Positions 15,868-24,211 of a stretch of 45,251 nucleotides of DNA are shown piece after piece. The stretch is taken from NCBI GenBank assembly GCA_020628375.1, contig JAHDFD010000013.1:44507-89757 (forward strand), given 5' to 3'. Source of the stretch: Chitinophagales bacterium (GTDB lineage: Bacteria > Bacteroidota > Bacteroidia > Chitinophagales > UBA2359). The position numbers and the translations under genes were made by a program. Numbering within the stretch: the first letter of the stretch is position 1; each line of letters begins with the position of its first letter. The notes under the pieces are model-generated. The model did not search any database and was not told where the DNA came from. It worked only from the letters and a program-made list of their open reading frames with translations.

Positions 15868-16803
15868 CTATGCAATTTCTGCAAGCACCTTCTTATTCTT
15901 CATCTTTGTATGTACATCAAAACAGGTACAACACTTTACGATCATTAAGGGAATATTTTTATTAACATCGATGATCTTTTCTGTAAAACTCCCTATCAAA
16001 AAGCGATTAAAAGCCGACTTCCCATGAGAGCTGATCACTATTAAATCGATATTCTGACTTTCGGCAATTCTTACTGCAATTTCAGCTCCCTCGTAGTTAT
16101 GATTTCTTTCAAATTGTGGTTTAATAGTTCCACATTCAAGTTCTACTTGAGCAATGTATCTGTTATATGCATCGGTAGCAGCATTGATAATCTTTGGCTC
16201 ATAGATTTTATTATAAGCTTCATTTTTTCCAAAATCGGGAAGATCGTAGATATAAAGTGCCGTAACATTACTATTGGTATAATTGGAAAGATTTAATGAA
16301 AACTGGGTTGCCACTTTTGAAAAACTTGAAAAGTCAACGGGATTAAGGATGTTTTGAATATTATTTACTCCAGTTTCAGGGATGAATAAAATATTACACT
16401 TACTATTTCTACATATATTTTTTGCATTGATCCCATTTCCCTTTTGATATTTATTTCCAACGATAAGTAAATCTGCATGCTGTGCTATAATTTGCTTGTA
16501 TAGCCCTTCGTTTACTGACTTTTCCTCTGTAACTAAATATTCAATATGGTACTTATTTGCCTCAGAGAAGAACATAGCAACCGATTCTGATAATTCATTT
16601 TTAAGTAGTTCACAAAACGATTGCCCTCTTATTGGTTTTGTTTCGAAGCTTAATAATTCATGTCCTTTTCTGAACTTATGAACGTGAATAAAGATGATAG
16701 AATCTGGTTTGAAATTATCAGCTAAATAATTTAACTGGCTTAAAATCACTTTATCCATTTCTGATCTGTCTAAAGCGACCATTATTGTTTTTATCGAATT
16801 CAT
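15868..16803 (-). CDS. Universal stress protein, tandem UspA domains (first gene of operon)
   Basis: The 311-residue product has two UspA domains: the first starts 'TIMVALDRSEMD', the second 'NILNPVDFSSFSK'. The nucleotide motif lies in the second domain ('SSHGKSAFNRFLIGS'), the reverse of the two following genes. The C-terminus has a Cys pair ('VKCCTC'). It is the promoter-proximal gene of the operon and is divergent from the haem-PAS kinase. A -7 box (16825-16832) lies 21 bp upstream and an FNR-like palindrome lies about 75 bp upstream. Confidence 0.9.
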   Translation of the reverse strand: MNSIKTIMVALDRSEMDKVILSQLNYLADNFKPDSIIFIHVHKFRKGHELLSFETKPIRGQSFCELLKNELSESVAMFFSEANKYHIEYLVTEEKSVNEGLYKQIIAQHADLLIVGNKYQKGNGINAKNICRNSKCNILFIPETGVNNIQNILNPVDFSSFSKVATQFSLNLSNYTNSNVTALYIYDLPDFGKNEAYNKIYEPKIINAATDAYNRYIAQVELECGTIKPQFERNHNYEGAEIAVRIAESQNIDLIVISSHGKSAFNRFLIGSFTEKIIDVNKNIPLMIVKCCTCFDVHTKMKNKKVLAEIA

Positions 16804-16824
16804 ATTTTGTTATTTTTGTTGAAC

Positions 16825-16832
16825 CAAAGTTA
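16825..16832 (-). promoter_or_regulatory. -7 box (TAACTTTG) of the usp operon
   Basis: On the minus strand TAACTTTG matches TAnnTTTG, just upstream of the first usp gene. Confidence 0.55.
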
Positions 16833-16876
16833 TTTCCCTATTGTGCTGATTATTCTGACAACGCTCAGGTTACAAT

Positions 16877-16890
16877 ATGATAGTTATCAC
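16877..16890. promoter_or_regulatory. FNR/CRP-family-like operator between divergent usp and kinase genes
   Basis: ATGATAGTTATCAC contains TGAT-N4-ATCA, the core of the FNR/Dnr-type consensus TTGAT-N4-ATCAA. Its centre lies about 65 bp upstream of the start expected from the usp -7 box, a distance compatible with class I activation, and about 37 bp before the kinase ATG. The obvious candidate regulator is the receiver-CRP/FNR fusion encoded at 18312. Confidence 0.45.
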
Positions 16891-16920
16891 AATCGTATAT
16901 GATTTGCTACATTTAACAAA

Positions 16921-18315
16921 ATGAAAATGATGATCGATAAAACAATAATTTCTTTTGTATCTGAGGCTGAATCTCCAATTCTGATTTGTGATAAGGCAGG
17001 AAAAGTATTGTTTCAGAATAAGTATTTTGAGCAGGTTTTCAATATTGATAAAAGCTTGCTTATAGATAAAAACTTCACTGATAATTTCACTCTTTCTGAT
17101 AATGAAAAACGCAGATATAAATTCAGAATAAACGAAACAGAAGAATTAGATGTGAAGTGTACGATCAATAAATTTGATTCGGGTTCCTGGATAATAGTAA
17201 AGAAAAATTCAGTAAAAGAATATCAACGTAAACTTGAAGCGATAATCAACTCAGCAGTAGATGGAATAATCATAATAGATACAAAAGGAATTATCGAAGA
17301 GATCAATCCTGCAGCAGCAAAAGTATTTGGATATGAAAAGCAAGAAGTATTAGGGAAAAATGTAAAAATGCTGATGCCACAAAATCATAGCACTAGACAC
17401 GATCAATATATCAATAATCATTTGAATACAGGAGTTAAAAAAATAATTGGTATAGGCAGGGAAGTATGGGGGCTTAAAAAAACAGGAGAACTATTTCCAT
17501 TCAGATTAGGAATAAGTAAAGTAAAACTAAGTGATAGAATTATTTTCACAGGGATTATACATGATCTCAGCGATCGTGTTAGAGCCGAGGAAAGTGAATT
17601 GGCATTAAAAAAAGAACAGCAACTTAATGAACTTAAATCCAGATTCGTCTCGCTTGCTTCTCATGAGTTCAGGACACCACTAAGTACCATTTCTTCTTCA
17701 ATTGATTTAATAAGCAGTTACGAAAAGCCAGAATTTTTAGAAAAAAGAAAAAAGCACATTAACAGGATCGTATCGAATGTAGAAGTGCTGACAGATATAC
17801 TTAACGACTTCTTATCGATAAGTAAATTAGAGGAAGGAAAGATAAAACCACAAGCTATTACCTTTAACCTTAAAGCGATGGTTAATGAAATATTAGATGC
17901 CGTTGAAGATTCAAATAAAAAAAGACAGATTTTTGTTCTTGAATTCAATGGTTCGGAACAGGTATATTTAGATAAGAAGTTATTGAATAATATTCTATTG
18001 AACTTATTGAGTAATTCAATTAAATATTCCGAAGAAAATAAAACTATAACTATCTCTATAAATGTAGAGAATACAATTGAAATTTCAGTAAAAGATGAAG
18101 GTATAGGAATACCTGCTTCAGAACAGAATCAACTATTTGAGCGTTTTTTCAGGGCCAATAATGTTTCTAACATTCAGGGAACCGGATTAGGTTTGAATAT
18201 TGTAAAAAGATATACTGAATTAATGAATGGAGAAATTTATTTTTCTAGTATTGAAGGTAGAGGCACAACATTTAACCTTCAGTTTCCGAATAATAAAACA
18301 AAAAATAACAATTGA
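16921..18315 (+). CDS. FixL-type haem-PAS sensor histidine kinase
   Basis: The 464-residue product lacks membrane segments. A degenerate N-terminal PAS (about 8-95) precedes a second PAS (about 103-222) closely resembling the FixL haem domain: H160 in 'RHDQYI' and R180 in 'IIGIGR' have the same 20-residue spacing as Bradyrhizobium FixL H200 (haem ligand) and R220 (distal Arg). A HisKA domain (H248 in 'SHEFRTPLS') and a HATPase domain with N-box ('LLSNSIKYS'), 'DEGIGI' and 'GTGLGL' boxes follow. Predicted cytoplasmic O2 (or NO/CO) sensor that phosphorylates the next gene product. Its TGA overlaps the TTG start of that gene. A weak box, TACATTTA (16908-16915), lies very close to the ATG, so the true start may be one of the next Met codons. 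Confidence 0.88.
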   Translation: MKMMIDKTIISFVSEAESPILICDKAGKVLFQNKYFEQVFNIDKSLLIDKNFTDNFTLSDNEKRRYKFRINETEELDVKCTINKFDSGSWIIVKKNSVKEYQRKLEAIINSAVDGIIIIDTKGIIEEINPAAAKVFGYEKQEVLGKNVKMLMPQNHSTRHDQYINNHLNTGVKKIIGIGREVWGLKKTGELFPFRLGISKVKLSDRIIFTGIIHDLSDRVRAEESELALKKEQQLNELKSRFVSLASHEFRTPLSTISSSIDLISSYEKPEFLEKRKKHINRIVSNVEVLTDILNDFLSISKLEEGKIKPQAITFNLKAMVNEILDAVEDSNKKRQIFVLEFNGSEQVYLDKKLLNNILLNLLSNSIKYSEENKTITISINVENTIEISVKDEGIGIPASEQNQLFERFFRANNVSNIQGTGLGLNIVKRYTELMNGEIYFSSIEGRGTTFNLQFPNNKTKNNN

Positions 18316-19361
18316 AGAAAATATTACTTATAGAAGATAATGATGAATTGAGGGAAAACACTTCAGAAATCCTTGAATTAGCTGGTTATGATATTATAGT
18401 TGCCGAAAACGGTAAGGTTGGCATTAACAAGGCTATTGAACATTTACCTGATCTAATTATTTGTGACATAATGATGCCTGAAATTGATGGTTATGAGGTA
18501 TTACATTTGTTATCCAAAAAACCAAAATGTGCATCAATACCATTCATTTTCCTTACAGCAAAATCTGAAAAAAGTGATTTCCGAAAAGGTATGGGCTTAG
18601 GTGCCGATGATTACATAACAAAGCCATTTAAAAAATTAGCTCTTTTAGAAACCATAGAGAAGAGATTCACGCGCATTGAAAATCTAAGGAATTTACCAAA
18701 TCAGAAAAGTGATTCAGGATTACATCAATTTTTTGATCCCGGAGAATCAGATGAGCTAAAAAAGCTGCTTGAAAATCAGGACACCTTTTATTATCAGGCT
18801 AAACAGCTTATATATTCTGAAGGAGCAAGCCCTCGAAAAGTATATTATATAAAAAAGGGAACAATTAAAGTTTATCGTATCAATAACTTTGGTAAAGAGC
18901 TTATTCTGGATGTTTTAAAAGAAGGTGATTTTCTTGGATATCATGCAATTATTGAAGACAGGAATTATGTTTCTTCTGCTATGGTGATAGAAGATTGCGA
19001 AATTATTCCTTTAGCCAATAACGATTTTTTGAACTTGCTTTATAATGATCGGAATATAGCTTCAAAATTTATTAAGCTAATTTCTAATCGTTTGAATACA
19101 AAACAAGAGCAATTACTCGATATTGCTTATCAAACTGTGAGAATTAGAATTGGTAAAGCTATTAATCAATTAATGGAGCCGGAAAATGATGAGTCGGGAT
19201 TTCTAAAATATTCGCGTGATGATCTGGCAAAGTATGTGGGCACTTCTACAGAAACTACGATCAGAACACTTTCTGAATTTAAAAAAGAAGGTATTATTAC
19301 TATCAACAAACAAGGAATTGAGGTAAATATTAAACTCCTGCAAGACCTGATAGATGATTAG
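18312..19361 (+). CDS. Response regulator: receiver fused to CRP/FNR DNA-binding module
   Basis: The 349-residue product has a receiver domain (about 1-120) with phospho-acceptor D52 ('CDIMMPEIDGYE'), T82 and K104. A cyclic-nucleotide-binding-like domain (about 150-265: 'IYSEGASPRKVYYIKKGTIKVY') and a CRP-type winged helix (about 275-349: 'DDLAKYVGTSTETTIRTLSEF') follow. The TTG start overlaps the kinase stop, giving coupled synthesis of a cognate pair. No Fe-S cysteine cluster like that of FNR is seen, so sensing is presumably done by the haem kinase. Likely targets are its own and the usp promoters through the TGAT-N4-ATCA site (inferred). Confidence 0.9.
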   Translation: MKKILLIEDNDELRENTSEILELAGYDIIVAENGKVGINKAIEHLPDLIICDIMMPEIDGYEVLHLLSKKPKCASIPFIFLTAKSEKSDFRKGMGLGADDYITKPFKKLALLETIEKRFTRIENLRNLPNQKSDSGLHQFFDPGESDELKKLLENQDTFYYQAKQLIYSEGASPRKVYYIKKGTIKVYRINNFGKELILDVLKEGDFLGYHAIIEDRNYVSSAMVIEDCEIIPLANNDFLNLLYNDRNIASKFIKLISNRLNTKQEQLLDIAYQTVRIRIGKAINQLMEPENDESGFLKYSRDDLAKYVGTSTETTIRTLSEFKKEGIITINKQGIEVNIKLLQDLIDD

Positions 19362-19385
19362 ATTTAAAGTAACTTTTGTAAAAGA

Positions 19386-19424
19386 AAAAGACTGTCTCAA
19401 TAGTTTGAGACAGTCTTTTTTTTG
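19386..19424. terminator. Bidirectional rho-independent terminator
   Basis: A 15-bp perfect stem (AAAAGACTGTCTCAA, 19386-19400, with 19405-19419), a 4-nt loop, T-run on the right and A-run on the left. It serves the regulator gene and the convergent usp gene. Confidence 0.95.
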
Positions 19425-19440
19425 TTATAAACAATTAAGT

Positions 19441-20232
19441 CTAAACAACAATAATATTCATATAACCGGTAGATAGCAGATTCTGTGTAAAGCTTCTTTT
19501 AAAGAAATCTTTAAGACCATGTCTTTTTTGATGATCGATAATGTATAGATTATTATTCTCATTTTTAAGAACATAATCCTGAAAGATATGATCTGTAGAT
19601 TGTTCTATTGCCGGAATTACTTTTAATTCTACATTATTATCCAGTTCATCACCGATATGAAGTAAAGTTCTTCTTTCCTGATGTGCCCACTTATAAACCG
19701 GAAGTTCTCTGATATAAAGCATATTTTCATAGTTTTTAACCAAGCCTATCAGGTTAAAATTCTCTGCAAACACTTCATCTCCTTTAGGAATGATCAGCAT
19801 AGGCACTTCAACTTTATCCAATAGACTTTTTACTTTATCTTTTCGGAAAAACTTATCAAAAGAACTTCTTTTTGTTGGTTCTAAAACCAGCAGATTATAG
19901 CTTTCATCATTCAATTGATTAAGCATTTCTCTCATGAATACACCTTCTTTCAGTATGGTATTCACTTCAATATTTTTCTTGGTAAAAACATCTACCTGAG
20001 CTTTAACAGTTACTTCAGCTCTTTTCATGAATTCATTTTGATAATTTCTTTCATTTTCAATAATTTCCAATTCAGTGTTGGGCATACTCTTACCTTTCAC
20101 TACAGGCTTTTCGTAGCTATGAAAGACATCTAAAACTACCTTATCCATTGAATACACATTGAGGAAATTCAGCAAACTTTTCATTACTTCCTGTAAGTGG
20201 GCTTGTTCGTCTATTGCTAATAAAATTCTCAT
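19441..20232 (-). CDS. Degenerate UspA-family protein
   Basis: The 263-residue product begins 'MRILLAIDEQ', has an alpha/beta UspA-like first half (about 1-150, ending 'VEVPMLIIPKGD') and a second half (about 155-263, ending 'GYMNIIVV') that looks like a worn second Usp domain. The G-2x-G-9x-GS nucleotide motif is missing; 'LEPTKRSSFDKFFRKDKV' stands in its place. It probably belongs to the non-ATP-binding class. Convergent with the receiver-CRP gene and part of the same stress locus. An imperfect palindrome TATGAG-AAGG-CTCATA (20308-20323) upstream may be an operator. Confidence 0.75.
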   Translation of the reverse strand: MRILLAIDEQAHLQEVMKSLLNFLNVYSMDKVVLDVFHSYEKPVVKGKSMPNTELEIIENERNYQNEFMKRAEVTVKAQVDVFTKKNIEVNTILKEGVFMREMLNQLNDESYNLLVLEPTKRSSFDKFFRKDKVKSLLDKVEVPMLIIPKGDEVFAENFNLIGLVKNYENMLYIRELPVYKWAHQERRTLLHIGDELDNNVELKVIPAIEQSTDHIFQDYVLKNENNNLYIIDHQKRHGLKDFFKRSFTQNLLSTGYMNIIVV

Positions 20233-20307
20233 AATTATAAATTTAAGTTTGTAAAAAATTGGTTTAAAATCTTAGTTCAAACTTAAAATGATAATTAGCC
20301 CATAAAT

Positions 20308-20387
20308 ATGAGAAGGCTCATAAATGAATATGATTTTAGATAGTGATGTGTATGATAATAATACAATACATGCGATATAATATCGCA
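20308..20387. promoter_or_regulatory. Palindromes upstream of the degenerate usp gene
   Basis: Two palindromes lie here: TATGAG-AAGG-CTCATA (20308-20323), whose TGAG-N4-CTCA core has FNR/CRP-like geometry, and TGCGATAT-A-ATATCGCA (20371-20387). They may be regulatory sites or structural repeats; not decidable from sequence. Confidence 0.3.
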
Positions 20388-20416
20388 TATATTTTGGCTA
20401 AAAGTTAGATTATCTC

Positions 20417-20503
20417 TTTAGAGAATATTTTCTTTTGTTGCAAAAACCCACCATTTTTAAGGATCCGTTGGTCAGGAGACACAACGTAGGTGAGCAAATA
20501 TAT
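20417..20503 (-). ncRNA. Structured intergenic element, copy 1
   Basis: Aligns along its length with 29179-29267. The most conserved part (minus strand) is GTGTCTC-NN-GACCAACGGAT, forming a GUUG(U)GUC/GAC-CAAC hairpin with a TCNN loop. It sits inside an outer stem (CTCACC with GGTGGG) that is followed by a T-run on the minus strand. It lies just after the lipoprotein gene on that strand, so it may act as a 3'-end structure, terminator or small RNA. The outer stem differs from the other copy but still pairs. Confidence 0.5.
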
Positions 20504-20522
20504 AACAGTGAATATTGTATGT

Positions 20523-21203
20523 TTACCAACTCAAATAAAACGAGCCGTTCGTAAATGAATCGATTGGTTCAGTGGTTAAATAACCACATTGAAAATCAAG
20601 CGTTCCTTCTATGAAATTTTCGGCAGCACCACCTGCTGTAATTGTAAGAATTCCCGATTCAGAAGAACAAGGAGAGGCAAATTGATTCAGAAAAGCAACA
20701 TTGACATCAAAACCAGACAAGTCATAAGAACCTATTTCCATATTATCAAAATCGAAATACAATGTAAAAGAGTTAAGTGGTAAAAAGCCATCGGGATCCA
20801 ACTCAAAGTCGAACTCAATTTCGTATAGATTTCCAGGTGTCATATAAGTAATCTGATTACCTGAATAATTGAAAGTTTCAGAAGCATTTCTTATAATAGT
20901 AAAGAAATTATCTCCATTCATTACATCCGTAGTATCCGAAGTTTCACAAGCAGGACAAACGCCTCCACAATCAACCTCTGTTTCGTCTTGGTTAAGGATT
21001 CCATCAAAGCAACTTTCAGTTGGAATGGCTACCACACAGTTCGGAATTGAAACACAATTTGAATCGCAGGGGCCACAGCAATCAATACCTAATTCCCCTC
21101 CATTCTGTATCCCATCACCGCAATTGGGATCTTTAGTACAAGAAGCTATAATAAATGAAGCAATAAAAAGGAATAGTATTGAAAATTTGATATTTGTGTT
21201 CAC
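20523..21203 (-). CDS. Lipoprotein with two Cys-rich DG-N-E-DCGG-C motifs
   Basis: The 226-residue product has a lipobox ('FIIASC', Cys at about residue 22). Two copies follow of a Cys-rich motif of pattern C-x-DG-x2-N-x2-E-x3-DC-x-G-x-C ('CGDGIQNGGELGIDC' and 'CFDGILNQDETEVDCGG'), common in Bacteroidota surface lipoproteins and possibly metal-binding. A beta-rich C-terminal domain (about 95-226) is unrecognised. Predicted to be an outer-membrane or surface lipoprotein. Its promoter carries a palindrome overlapping the -7 box. Confidence 0.8.
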   Translation of the reverse strand: MNTNIKFSILFLFIASFIIASCTKDPNCGDGIQNGGELGIDCCGPCDSNCVSIPNCVVAIPTESCFDGILNQDETEVDCGGVCPACETSDTTDVMNGDNFFTIIRNASETFNYSGNQITYMTPGNLYEIEFDFELDPDGFLPLNSFTLYFDFDNMEIGSYDLSGFDVNVAFLNQFASPCSSESGILTITAGGAAENFIEGTLDFQCGYLTTEPIDSFTNGSFYLSW

Positions 21204-21220
21204 TATGTTGCGCTTTTAGT

Positions 21221-21241
21221 CCTTAGCAAAGTTAACTAAGG
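21221..21241 (-). promoter_or_regulatory. Promoter (-7 TAACTTTG) within a palindrome
   Basis: TAACTTTG (21227-21234 on the minus strand) lies inside CCTTAG-N9-CTAAGG, which has 6-bp perfect arms. The overlap suggests an operator controlling the lipoprotein gene. Confidence 0.45.
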
Positions 21242-21439
21242 AAGATTGAATAAATAAATATATTTAAGTTAAACTCTTTACATTACAATTTGACTTAAGA
21301 TGAAATTTAAAGATTTGATCGTTCGATCAGATTAACAATAGAAGAAACAATATGCCAATTAATTGATAAAAAGGTTAATGCAAGTACGAGGTAAAATTTG
21401 CTCGAACATCAGTTGAACAAAAAAGAGATATGCTTTTTA

Positions 21440-21871
21440 TTATTCATTATCTCTGATTTCCAATTCTTCAAAATAACTTCCTACCCAATCTTCATATCTA
21501 TCTGCTTTAAACTTGAACCATTGTTCTCTAATATTCATATCGTATTCAACTTCGTACTTGAATTTCCGAAAGGGTTTACTTTGTCCAAGTGCATAGAAGA
21601 GTCTTTCTTTAATTCTTATATCAGGCACTAACTCAGCAAATTCTTCCATAATCTGATAAGATTCTCTTGATGACATCTTCTCGATCCGAACATAGTCTAA
21701 AGGATTTTTCTCGATCTCTTCAATTTCTTCTTGTAAACATCCTGTGCAATCAAGAAAATCGTCAGAGTCAAAAATAGAGATTATATCATGAGTCTGCTTA
21801 TTGATATAGCACACCATTCCACCATAAAGTTGATCTGCTATTTCTTTTATTGCTTCTTTAGAAAGTTTCAT
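21440..21871 (-). CDS. UPF0158 family protein
   Basis: The 143-residue acidic protein starts 'MKLSKEAIKEIADQLYGGM', with 'CYINKQTHDIISI' and 'ESYQIMEEFAE' segments and a C-terminal 'QWFKFKADRYEDWV' stretch typical of UPF0158, a family of unknown function. No signal peptide, so cytoplasmic. It follows the WS/DGAT-like gene by 26 bp and is probably co-transcribed with it. Confidence 0.75.
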   Translation of the reverse strand: MKLSKEAIKEIADQLYGGMVCYINKQTHDIISIFDSDDFLDCTGCLQEEIEEIEKNPLDYVRIEKMSSRESYQIMEEFAELVPDIRIKERLFYALGQSKPFRKFKYEVEYDMNIREQWFKFKADRYEDWVGSYFEELEIRDNE

Positions 21872-21897
21872 TATATGTTCTTATTAAAATTACACCT

Positions 21898-23304
21898 CTA
21901 CGCCTCCCCACAAATTTCCTCATACATTTGTGCCAATTCATCTTCAAATTCAGAAGTAATATATTCAGGGTCGGAAACAATTGCTTCATCGGTTGTAATG
22001 CCCATGCGTACTTTTCCATTATAACTGATTACACCAATTCCCATACCTATTGAACGTGTTTGAGGAATCCAGAACATTATATCTTCCACTTTGCAACCAG
22101 CACAATAAAGCGGAATTTGTGGTCCGGGTACATTACTTACTGAAGCCATTATCTTATCTCCTAAAACTTCTGCAACAGTATTCTGAATTTCTTTAGGTAA
22201 AATTCCACCAACAGCATTGGCAATACCATAGGTTGCCAAAGGAAGCGGAGAGTTCTTCATTTCTTCTGAACGCTCATGTATAATTTTCAGAATTTTATCG
22301 TAATCATATTCTTTAACAGGGAGTTGTAATGGTAAAGCCCCGATCTTATTTGCCAATTCCACCTCCATGCTCATCATACTTTTCTCATCGTGTAAACTCA
22401 CCGGAATAGCAATTGGAAAATCTTCTCGTATCATTAGTCCGTGATGTAACATGTGGTTTCTGACTGCCCCTGTCAGGGCTGCTAACATAATTTCATTTAT
22501 TGTGGCTCCCGATGCTTTACGAATCGCCTTCACTTTCTTCAAATCGAATGCTCTAGACCAGGCAACGCGTTTCATTACACTTGCTTTTCCTTTATAAAGT
22601 TTTGCCGCTTCTGGTTTATTACCCAACATTTTACCAACTTCTAAAGTACTCGACAAACCGCTTTTCAATTTATCCAATAAATTATCTGGTTTGTTCGATA
22701 AAATATTCTGAGCTTCTTTCAGAATATTCTCTCCAACCCCCATTGCCTCTTCAAAACGTTGTGTTGTTTCTTCTATAAATGTTTTCTGCTTTTCAACTTT
22801 TTTCTCTACTTCAGGAAAAGGTTCTAAAGAAAGTTCTGGTGTTAAATGTGTTAAAGAAAATAATACTTTGATCAATGAAATACCATCACCAATAGAATGA
22901 TGCAATCTTGCTAAAAAAGTTGCCTTTTCCGTTAATGGGTTTTCTATAACATGTAATTGCCATAAAGGCTTTGTTTGATCTATTGGTTGACTCATCAGAT
23001 GACTGATCACTTCCTGTAATGCAGAATTATCACAAGGCATAGGTAATCCGATTCTATGAATATGTGCATCGATATTAAACAGTTCATCTTCAAGCCAGGT
23101 TAAAACACCTCGTTTTAAAACTATTTTCTGTTTGAATCTATCATGTCTTAACAAGCGATCCTCAACGATCATTTTAATATTATTGATATCCGGAATTTCA
23201 TCGAACTCCAACAAACCAACAACCGTAACCAATCCTGTAGATTCTTCAAGTTTCCAGATCATGGCATCCATGTTGGATAGCTTTTCAGTTTTTTGCTGAG
23301 ACAT
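21898..23304 (-). CDS. Wax ester synthase / diacylglycerol acyltransferase (WS/DGAT family)
   Basis: The 468-residue product has length and layout typical of the family. It contains the catalytic HHxxxDG motif ('HHSIGDG', about residue 137), the PLW motif ('KPLWQLHVIE') and C-terminal 'SNVPGPQIPLY'. These enzymes esterify fatty alcohol or diacylglycerol with acyl-CoA to make wax esters or triacylglycerol at the inner membrane. That fits the acyl-CoA metabolism genes further right, though substrate choice is not visible. First gene of a likely two-gene unit with the UPF0158 gene. Confidence 0.9.
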   Translation of the reverse strand: MSQQKTEKLSNMDAMIWKLEESTGLVTVVGLLEFDEIPDINNIKMIVEDRLLRHDRFKQKIVLKRGVLTWLEDELFNIDAHIHRIGLPMPCDNSALQEVISHLMSQPIDQTKPLWQLHVIENPLTEKATFLARLHHSIGDGISLIKVLFSLTHLTPELSLEPFPEVEKKVEKQKTFIEETTQRFEEAMGVGENILKEAQNILSNKPDNLLDKLKSGLSSTLEVGKMLGNKPEAAKLYKGKASVMKRVAWSRAFDLKKVKAIRKASGATINEIMLAALTGAVRNHMLHHGLMIREDFPIAIPVSLHDEKSMMSMEVELANKIGALPLQLPVKEYDYDKILKIIHERSEEMKNSPLPLATYGIANAVGGILPKEIQNTVAEVLGDKIMASVSNVPGPQIPLYCAGCKVEDIMFWIPQTRSIGMGIGVISYNGKVRMGITTDEAIVSDPEYITSEFEDELAQMYEEICGEA

Positions 23305-23576
23305 TTTTTATAGATTTTAGAATGAATTGAAAACACTCGCTAAATTACGTTTTTCTTAGGTTTTGTTCCTAAAATCGTAAGAATGTAGTTATGAAATATG
23401 TTTAAGCAAATAATTTTGTGAATTCGACACTTTCAGTTTTTACAGTTATTGAATGTTGTATTCAATGTTAGTTTTACAAAAATGAACAATCAATTAAATG
23501 ATATTAAAGTTTACTAAAATTCAAACAACACTTCTATCTCAGTCAATAATATAATAAATTAGTGTGAAAAATTGTA
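23305..23576. other. Divergent intergenic region
   Basis: A 272-bp AT-rich region between divergent genes. It has a small hairpin (TTAGG-TTTTGTT-CCTAA near 23355-23372). No gene or clear promoter consensus was found. Confidence 0.4.
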
Positions 23577-24194
23577 ATGTCATACAGTGAATACACTTTA
23601 GATAGGATAAGACAAGAATTAGGTATTGAGAACAGAAGAATGCCTATTCTACAAGAATTTAATCCTCTGGAAGCTAGCCCAAGTTTACAATCTGCATTAA
23701 AAGAAGTTGAAGAATTACCAATACGTAGTGAAAAGGCAAAATCAGAGTGGATTGTAGTCCCTATTTTGATGGAGTTAAGAAAACGAAATGATAAGTTTTT
23801 TACAATTTACTCAGGTGATAATCTTAATGCCGATGAAGCTAAAGGTTTAAAAGGTGAGTGTGATTTCATACTTGCAAAAGATACTGGAACATTTGACATA
23901 AACTACCCCATTATTCAAATAGTAGAAGCTAAAAAAAATGATGTGGAAATTGGAGTTCCACAATGTGCGGCACAATTAATTGGAGCAAAGATATATAATG
24001 AAAAAAAAGGAGTAAATCTTAAAAATATTTATGGTTGTGTAACAACAGGAAATGAATGGCTTTTTATGAAATTAGAAAAAGACTGCGTTAAAATAAACAC
24101 AAAACTTTTCTATCTCAACGAGATCGGTAATATACTTGGCATTTTTCAATGGATAATAGATTATTATAAAAAAGAGTTGGGAACAAGCAATTAG
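23577..24194 (+). CDS. Solitary PD-(D/E)XK nuclease-like protein
   Basis: The 205-residue product has a helical N-terminus with 'IRSEKAKSEWIVVPILMELR'. A core follows resembling PD-(D/E)XK folds and HsdR N-terminal domains: D96 ('GECDFILAK'), E117-A-K119 ('VEAKKND') and Q129 ('PQCAAQ'). Proteins of this size occur singly in many cyanobacteria and Bacteroidota and are usually hypothetical or restriction-endonuclease-like. No methylase or helicase partner is nearby, so it is either a stand-alone defence or repair nuclease or a remnant. It is convergent with the metal transporter operon, 17 bp apart. Confidence 0.65.
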   Translation: MSYSEYTLDRIRQELGIENRRMPILQEFNPLEASPSLQSALKEVEELPIRSEKAKSEWIVVPILMELRKRNDKFFTIYSGDNLNADEAKGLKGECDFILAKDTGTFDINYPIIQIVEAKKNDVEIGVPQCAAQLIGAKIYNEKKGVNLKNIYGCVTTGNEWLFMKLEKDCVKINTKLFYLNEIGNILGIFQWIIDYYKKELGTSN

Positions 24195-24211
24195 GAGGAA
24201 TAAAAAATCCA

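Noticed and set aside
15828..15884. Upstream start for the middle usp gene
   Set aside because: It would add 19 residues absent from UspA proteins and overlap the preceding gene; the ATG at 15827 begins the conserved first strand.
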